A stretch of 64,000 nucleotides of DNA from Gemmatimonadota bacterium. GTDB lineage: Bacteria; Latescibacterota; UBA2968; GCA-2709665. Under the pieces are notes generated by a model. It searched no databases. It was not told where the DNA came from and saw nothing but the letters and a program-made list of their open reading frames with translations. Every line of letters begins with the position of its first letter. Position 1 is the stretch's first letter. Where the stretch lies: the NCBI GenBank assembly GCA_028873695.1, contig JAPPNU010000060.1, positions 44,875-108,874 of the forward strand, read 5' to 3'. The position numbers were made by a program, and so were the translations under genes. This document shows, one piece after another, positions 60,659 to 64,000 of the stretch.

Positions 60659-61015
60659 CTATTGCCGCCGTGCGAGCATGGGCCCGAGCGGCCGGCCGCC
60701 GAGCAGATGCATATGCAGGTGGTACACCTCCTGGCCGCCGTGGTCCCGGCAGTTCACGATCAGCCGGTACCCATCTCCGGAAAGCCCTTCCTCCTCCGCG
60801 AGCCGGGCCGCCACGCTAAACATACGGCCGAGCGCGGCCTCGTCCTCGCACGATACATCGCTGACGGTGGGAATCACCTTATTGGGTACGATCAAAATGT
60901 GAGTCGGCGCCTGCGGGTTGATGTCTCGAAACGCCGTGACCAGGTCATCCTGGTAGGCTATTTCCGAAGGTATCTCCTTGCGGATAATCTTGCTGAAGAT
61001 CGTCTCTTCCGCCAT
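60659..61015 (-). CDS. HIT-family nucleotide-binding protein (Hint-like)
   Basis: The 118-residue protein has the Hint-type N-terminus IFSKIIRKEIPSEIAYQDD, HILIVPN and the histidine triad EVYHLHMHLLGGRPLGPM. Such proteins hydrolyse AMP-amino or AMP-lysine conjugates. AAAGGAGA precedes the ATG at 61015; an upstream Met at 61063 is not needed. Confidence 0.93.
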   Translation of the reverse strand: MAEETIFSKIIRKEIPSEIAYQDDLVTAFRDINPQAPTHILIVPNKVIPTVSDVSCEDEAALGRMFSVAARLAEEEGLSGDGYRLIVNCRDHGGQEVYHLHMHLLGGRPLGPMLARRQ

Positions 61016-61135
61016 GAATTCTCCTTTCGGTGATTGATTCATTTTGCTATTTTTTCCTGCCAACGTGGGTCAACGATAGATTACGTCATTCGCAACTAAA
61101 GCCAATCCTGACTTTGCCTGAAAGATCGCCGGAAC

Positions 61136-61399
61136 ATGCTTTCTTCCGTCAGCCGCATTCCGGCCGGTATTGCGATCGTGCTCCTCGGGTTCTACCGGCT
61201 GCTTGTCTCGCCTTTTCTCCAGGTCGTTTTCGGCCCCGGCAACGGGTGCCGGTTTCATCCCACGTGCTCCCGGTACGCCCGTGATTGCTTTCGGCAACAT
61301 CCCATTCCGGTCGCCCTGTTTCTATCGGTCTCACGTATTCTCAAGTGTCATCCCTACCATCCGGGCGGATTTGATCCCGCCCCGCCCAATAGCCCGTAA
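61136..61399 (+). CDS. yidD: membrane protein insertion efficiency factor YidD
   Basis: An 87-residue protein with the YidD core FYRLLVSPFLQVVFGPGNGCRFHPTCSRYA and the Cys-containing RILKCHPYHPGGFDPAP. It assists YidC-dependent membrane insertion at the inner membrane. It is often next to rnpA and yidC, but here precedes lgt by 11 bases. The extra GF after PGG and the terminal P-rich tail are normal. Confidence 0.94.
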   Translation: MLSSVSRIPAGIAIVLLGFYRLLVSPFLQVVFGPGNGCRFHPTCSRYARDCFRQHPIPVALFLSVSRILKCHPYHPGGFDPAPPNSP

Positions 61400-61410
61400 A
61401 CCGGTCTCAT

Positions 61411-62220
61411 ATGTTCGGATTCGCCCTGATCCATTGGAGCGCCGACCCGGAGATCTTCCGCATCGGTCCGGTTGTCCTGCGCTGGTACAGCCTGTGCTTC
61501 CTGGTCACGTTCGTCCTCGGCTACTTCATTATGCGCCGAATGTTCCGGCTCGAGGAGAAATCCGCAAAGGACCTGGACAGCCTGGTGAACCATATGGTTC
61601 TCGGCACCCTCATCGGCGCGCGACTGGGACATTGTCTGTTCTACGATCCCGTGTTCTACCTGACAAATCCGATTGAGATCTTCAAGATCTGGCGGGGCGG
61701 CCTTGCGAGCCACGGCGCGGCCATCGGCATTTTTGCCGCGCTTTATCTGTACGCCCGTAACCGGCCGGATCAGTCCTACCTCTGGATACTCGACCGCATT
61801 GTCGTTACGGTTGCCCTTGGCGGCTTCTTCATCCGAATCGGAAACTTCTTCAATTCCGAAATCTACGGCATCCCGACCGACCTGCCCTGGGCGGTCGTCT
61901 TTTCGCACGTGGATGCCGTACCCAGGCATCCGGCGCAACTCTACGAATCCCTCGCCTACGGACTGATCTTCGTCTTCCTCTATGCCGTCTGTTCAAAACT
62001 GCGCGCCCGGACGCCGCCGGGATTACTGCTCGGCCTGTTCCTCGTAACCGTCTTCTCATTCCGGGTGGTTGTCGAATTCGTCAAAGTGCGGCAGGCCGCT
62101 TACGGCCACGGCTTCCCGCTCAGCGTGGGGCAGTGGCTCAGCGTCCCCCTCATATTAATGGGCATCGTCCTGCTCGTGAATGCCTTAAGAGACAATCGCT
62201 CGACAGCCTCAATCAAGTAG
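61411..62220 (+). CDS. lgt: prolipoprotein diacylglyceryl transferase
   Basis: The 269-residue inner-membrane enzyme moves a diacylglyceryl group from phosphatidylglycerol to the lipobox cysteine of prolipoproteins. It has about seven membrane helices, LRWYSLCFLVTFVLGY, the catalytic-loop WRGGLASHGAAIG, the Lgt signature RIGNFFNSEIYG and RHPAQLYES, with FRVVVEFVKVRQ near the end. It would serve the lipoproteins encoded in this window. Confidence 0.95.
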   Translation: MFGFALIHWSADPEIFRIGPVVLRWYSLCFLVTFVLGYFIMRRMFRLEEKSAKDLDSLVNHMVLGTLIGARLGHCLFYDPVFYLTNPIEIFKIWRGGLASHGAAIGIFAALYLYARNRPDQSYLWILDRIVVTVALGGFFIRIGNFFNSEIYGIPTDLPWAVVFSHVDAVPRHPAQLYESLAYGLIFVFLYAVCSKLRARTPPGLLLGLFLVTVFSFRVVVEFVKVRQAAYGHGFPLSVGQWLSVPLILMGIVLLVNALRDNRSTASIK

Positions 62221-62273
62221 GATGGATATGTCAACCAGGCTGTACACGAAGTACCACAGAAAGGTGGGAACCC

Positions 62274-63029
62274 ATGAACTCGTATCCTGACATTGCCGGC
62301 GCGCTCGAGAAATCACTCAACCTTTTCCTGCCTCCCATTTCTGTCTGCATATCGGACGAGGTGCCGGAAGGCGTACCCGATTACGATGGTCGGGCGCCCG
62401 CCGGCTGCCTGTTCTGGCAGGAAGCAGCAAAGGGACCCTTTGCCACCCGGACCTCCCACCACGAACTGTGCGCTATCGGCGTTCATACACATCATATGGC
62501 CGACCCTCCCGCTTCGTACGAAGGCGAATTGGGCGACGTCCTGAAGACCATGGCCGGTATGGATTACGTACGCGAACAGGACGTCCTGGAAATCCCGGTG
62601 CTGGAGAACGAAACCAGGCATGTAATTTACGCCCCGCTGGACAAAACGCCACTCGAACCGACCGTGGTTCTGCTCTTCGCGCATGCCAGGCAGAGCCTGA
62701 TCATTACCGAAGCCGTTCAACAGGTAGAACCCGCCGTTCCGCCCGCAATGGGGAGACCGGCGTGTGCGGTGGTTCCCCGTGCCGTCAGAACGGGAAGGGC
62801 CGCACTCAGCCTGGGCTGCTGCGGCGCGCGGGCATACCTGGATTCCCTCACGGACGACGTCGCCATATGGGCGCTGCCTGGCGACAAGGTGAATCTGTAT
62901 GCAGCACGCATTGACATTCTCGCCAGAGCCAACGCCGTCCTGGGTGAATTCCATTCCCTGCGTCGAAACGACGTCGAAGCCGGCCTTGAACCCACGATCG
63001 CGGAGTCTCTTTCCAGACTGGGGAGTTGA
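62274..63029 (+). CDS. DUF169 family protein
   Basis: The 251-residue cytoplasmic protein has the DUF169 pattern: PISVCISDEVPEGVP, GCLFWQEAAKGPFATRTSHHELCAIGVHTH, and a C-terminal SLGCCGARAYLDSLTDDVAIWALPGDKV. Cysteines are conserved at GC, ELC and GCCG, which could ligate metal or a cofactor. Function is unknown. The ATG at 62274 has AAAGGTGGGA upstream; an earlier in-frame start lies inside lgt. Confidence 0.8.
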   Translation: MNSYPDIAGALEKSLNLFLPPISVCISDEVPEGVPDYDGRAPAGCLFWQEAAKGPFATRTSHHELCAIGVHTHHMADPPASYEGELGDVLKTMAGMDYVREQDVLEIPVLENETRHVIYAPLDKTPLEPTVVLLFAHARQSLIITEAVQQVEPAVPPAMGRPACAVVPRAVRTGRAALSLGCCGARAYLDSLTDDVAIWALPGDKVNLYAARIDILARANAVLGEFHSLRRNDVEAGLEPTIAESLSRLGS

Positions 63030-63093
63030 CCCCGTGCCATCAAATACACGGTGCGCGCATCTTTCGCTTGAAACACCACCGATGCATCGTATA

Positions 63094-63154
63094 TTGAAAA
63101 GTTGCCCTAAAATCCCCAGCGGTCTTCGCGCGCGCTCGGGAGTTCACCGGTAAT
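63094..63154 (+). repeat. R3 element, internally deleted copy
   Basis: GTTGCCCTAAAATCCCCAGC, GGTCTTCGCG, then GCTCGGGAGTTCACCGGTAA matches both ends of the full R3 element (56317, read on its minus strand) with about 110 central bases missing and the second terminus lost. It lies 65 bases after the DUF169 gene stop. Confidence 0.65.
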
Positions 63155-63222
63155 ATCGACACGGCTTCGGAGAGAAAACGCCGCCATCCGCAGACTCATT
63201 CTCACATCAGACGGAATCTTCG

Positions 63223-63945
63223 ATGCGTTCCACTTCAAGAGATCAGACTCCGGACCTGCGTGAAAAAGGCAAACCCATTAACGGGCAGATACAGGCCAGC
63301 AACCGTCGGCTCTTCATGCAGCTGCACGTCTATGAAAACTGCCCGCGCACGGACACGCTCGCCGACGCACTCAGCGAGTCCGGGGTCCACGCCGTCCTGT
63401 ACGCGGATCTGAACGATCCGTCCGGGGTTGGCATCCTTACGCTATCCGAATCTCCGGACGCGTTCCCGGGAAAAATCCGCACATTGCTGAATACCCGTCC
63501 GTTCGCTGAACTTCAACGCATTCCCGACCTCACCATGTTCGGGAGAACCTACGCCCACGGGTACGAACCCGATCTGGAAGAAACGTTGTTGCGAAAGCCT
63601 CGCAGTAAGGTCCTTAACCCGGACTGGCCCTGGGCCGTATGGTATCCGTTGCGCCGCAAGCCCGAGTTCGGACTGCTGTCCGGTGAGGATCTGCGCGGGA
63701 TTCTGGGTGAACATGCCAGAATCGGGCGTGCCTACGCCGAGGCGGGTTTTGCCCAGGACATCCGCCTGGCCTGCTATGGCCTGGACCGCAACGACAACGA
63801 CTTCGTCATCGGACTTCTGGGGCCCGAGTTGCACCCGCTCTCGCACGTTGTTCAGGAAATGCGAAAGACCCGGCAGACCGCGCAATACGTGCAATCTCTC
63901 GGACCGTTTTTCGTTGGTAAAGCCGTCTGGCAGACGCCCCTCTAA
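63223..63945 (+). CDS. chlorite-dismutase-family heme protein (HemQ-like)
   Basis: The 240-residue protein has the family blocks LYADLNDPSGVGILTLSE, FGRTYAHGYEPDLEE, WPWAVWYPLRRKPEFGLLSGE, LGEHARIGRAYAEA (probable heme His164) and GPFFVGKAVWQ. Members either decompose chlorite or act as coproheme decarboxylase. The distal arginine cannot be placed with certainty. The ATG at 63223 is used; the Met at 63316 would remove 31 poorly conserved residues. Its TAA stop begins an R2 repeat. Confidence 0.85.
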   Translation: MRSTSRDQTPDLREKGKPINGQIQASNRRLFMQLHVYENCPRTDTLADALSESGVHAVLYADLNDPSGVGILTLSESPDAFPGKIRTLLNTRPFAELQRIPDLTMFGRTYAHGYEPDLEETLLRKPRSKVLNPDWPWAVWYPLRRKPEFGLLSGEDLRGILGEHARIGRAYAEAGFAQDIRLACYGLDRNDNDFVIGLLGPELHPLSHVVQEMRKTRQTAQYVQSLGPFFVGKAVWQTPL

Positions 63946-64000
63946 CAGCCCGTTGAAAAAGTCCATCCGGGCTACGGCCGGCCCTTGCGGTCGAAATACG
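63943..64000 (+). repeat. R2 copy running off the window edge
   Basis: TAACAGCCCGTTGAAAAAGT, CCATCCGGGCTACGGCCGGC and CCTTGCGGTCGAAATACG repeat the 29960-30090 copy in the opposite orientation almost base for base. TAA is the stop codon of the preceding gene. AGCCCG and CGGGCT can pair around a loop of about 15 bases. The repeat continues beyond the window. Confidence 0.75.

Overview
The window is GC-rich, densely coded bacterial DNA. No tRNA, rRNA, transposase, phage gene or CRISPR array was found. Several genes together suggest a Latescibacterota-like member of the Fibrobacterota-Gemmatimonadota-Bacteroidota neighbourhood. They are a GWxTD-domain exoprotein, a 5'-nucleotidase with a FlgD-like/por-type C-terminal domain, a secreted propeller protein with dockerin-like EF-hands, many Gfo/Idh/MocA dehydrogenases, MacB-like permeases and a TonB receptor. 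This placement is inference.

Layout. 1-5872: end of the division and cell-wall cluster, (murG end?)-murC-murB-ftsQ-ftsA-ftsZ. 5985-13734: an oxidoreductase, an opine-dehydrogenase-like enzyme, a MoaB/Mog protein, a secreted purple-acid-phosphatase-like protein, an HDAC-family amidohydrolase, and a pheA-aminotransferase pair. That stretch ends at a perfect palindromic terminator shared with the convergent GWxTD gene (13874-15988). 16150-26097: a long plus-strand catabolic run of an alpha/beta hydrolase, two Gfo/Idh/MocA enzymes, a nitrilase-family amidase, a secreted EF-hand/propeller protein, a class-III aminotransferase and the two E1 subunits of a 2-oxoacid dehydrogenase. A strong sigma-70-like promoter precedes it, and a second promoter/operator lies between the E1 subunits. 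26196-26888: a scrambled toxin-antitoxin remnant. 27296-38739: an NhaC-type antiporter, a small membrane protein, a helicase-IV/nuclease/zinc-ribbon fusion, an unknown protein, a sialidase-like protein, an ankyrin protein and a Uma2 nuclease-like protein. 38819-48478 (minus strand): two MacB-like permeases without an ATPase, a GNAT-like protein, uvrA and a nucleotidyltransferase. 48616-55333: a 5'-nucleotidase, then a possible metal-uptake locus (small His/Cys membrane protein, three-unit lipoprotein, ZnuD-like TonB receptor). 55546-64000: VapBC, two SDRs, a TauD-like oxygenase, a QueD-like enzyme, an amidohydrolase, a HIT protein, yidD, lgt, a DUF169 protein and a chlorite-dismutase-family protein.

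The most unusual content is between the genes. I see five families of short non-coding repeats: R1, an element of about 165-185 bp with inverted ends; R2, a palindromic tail with seven copies; R3, a 188-bp element with inverted ends plus two derivatives; R4, exact 8-bp-period CGA arrays facing inverted TCG arrays, two copies; and R5, 9-bp-period CACAAAAGG arrays facing inverted arrays, two copies. Members of R1-R4 repeatedly begin at, or within a base or two of, the stop codon of the neighbouring gene, as if they served as gene 3' ends. I regard this as the best candidate for something undescribed in the window.
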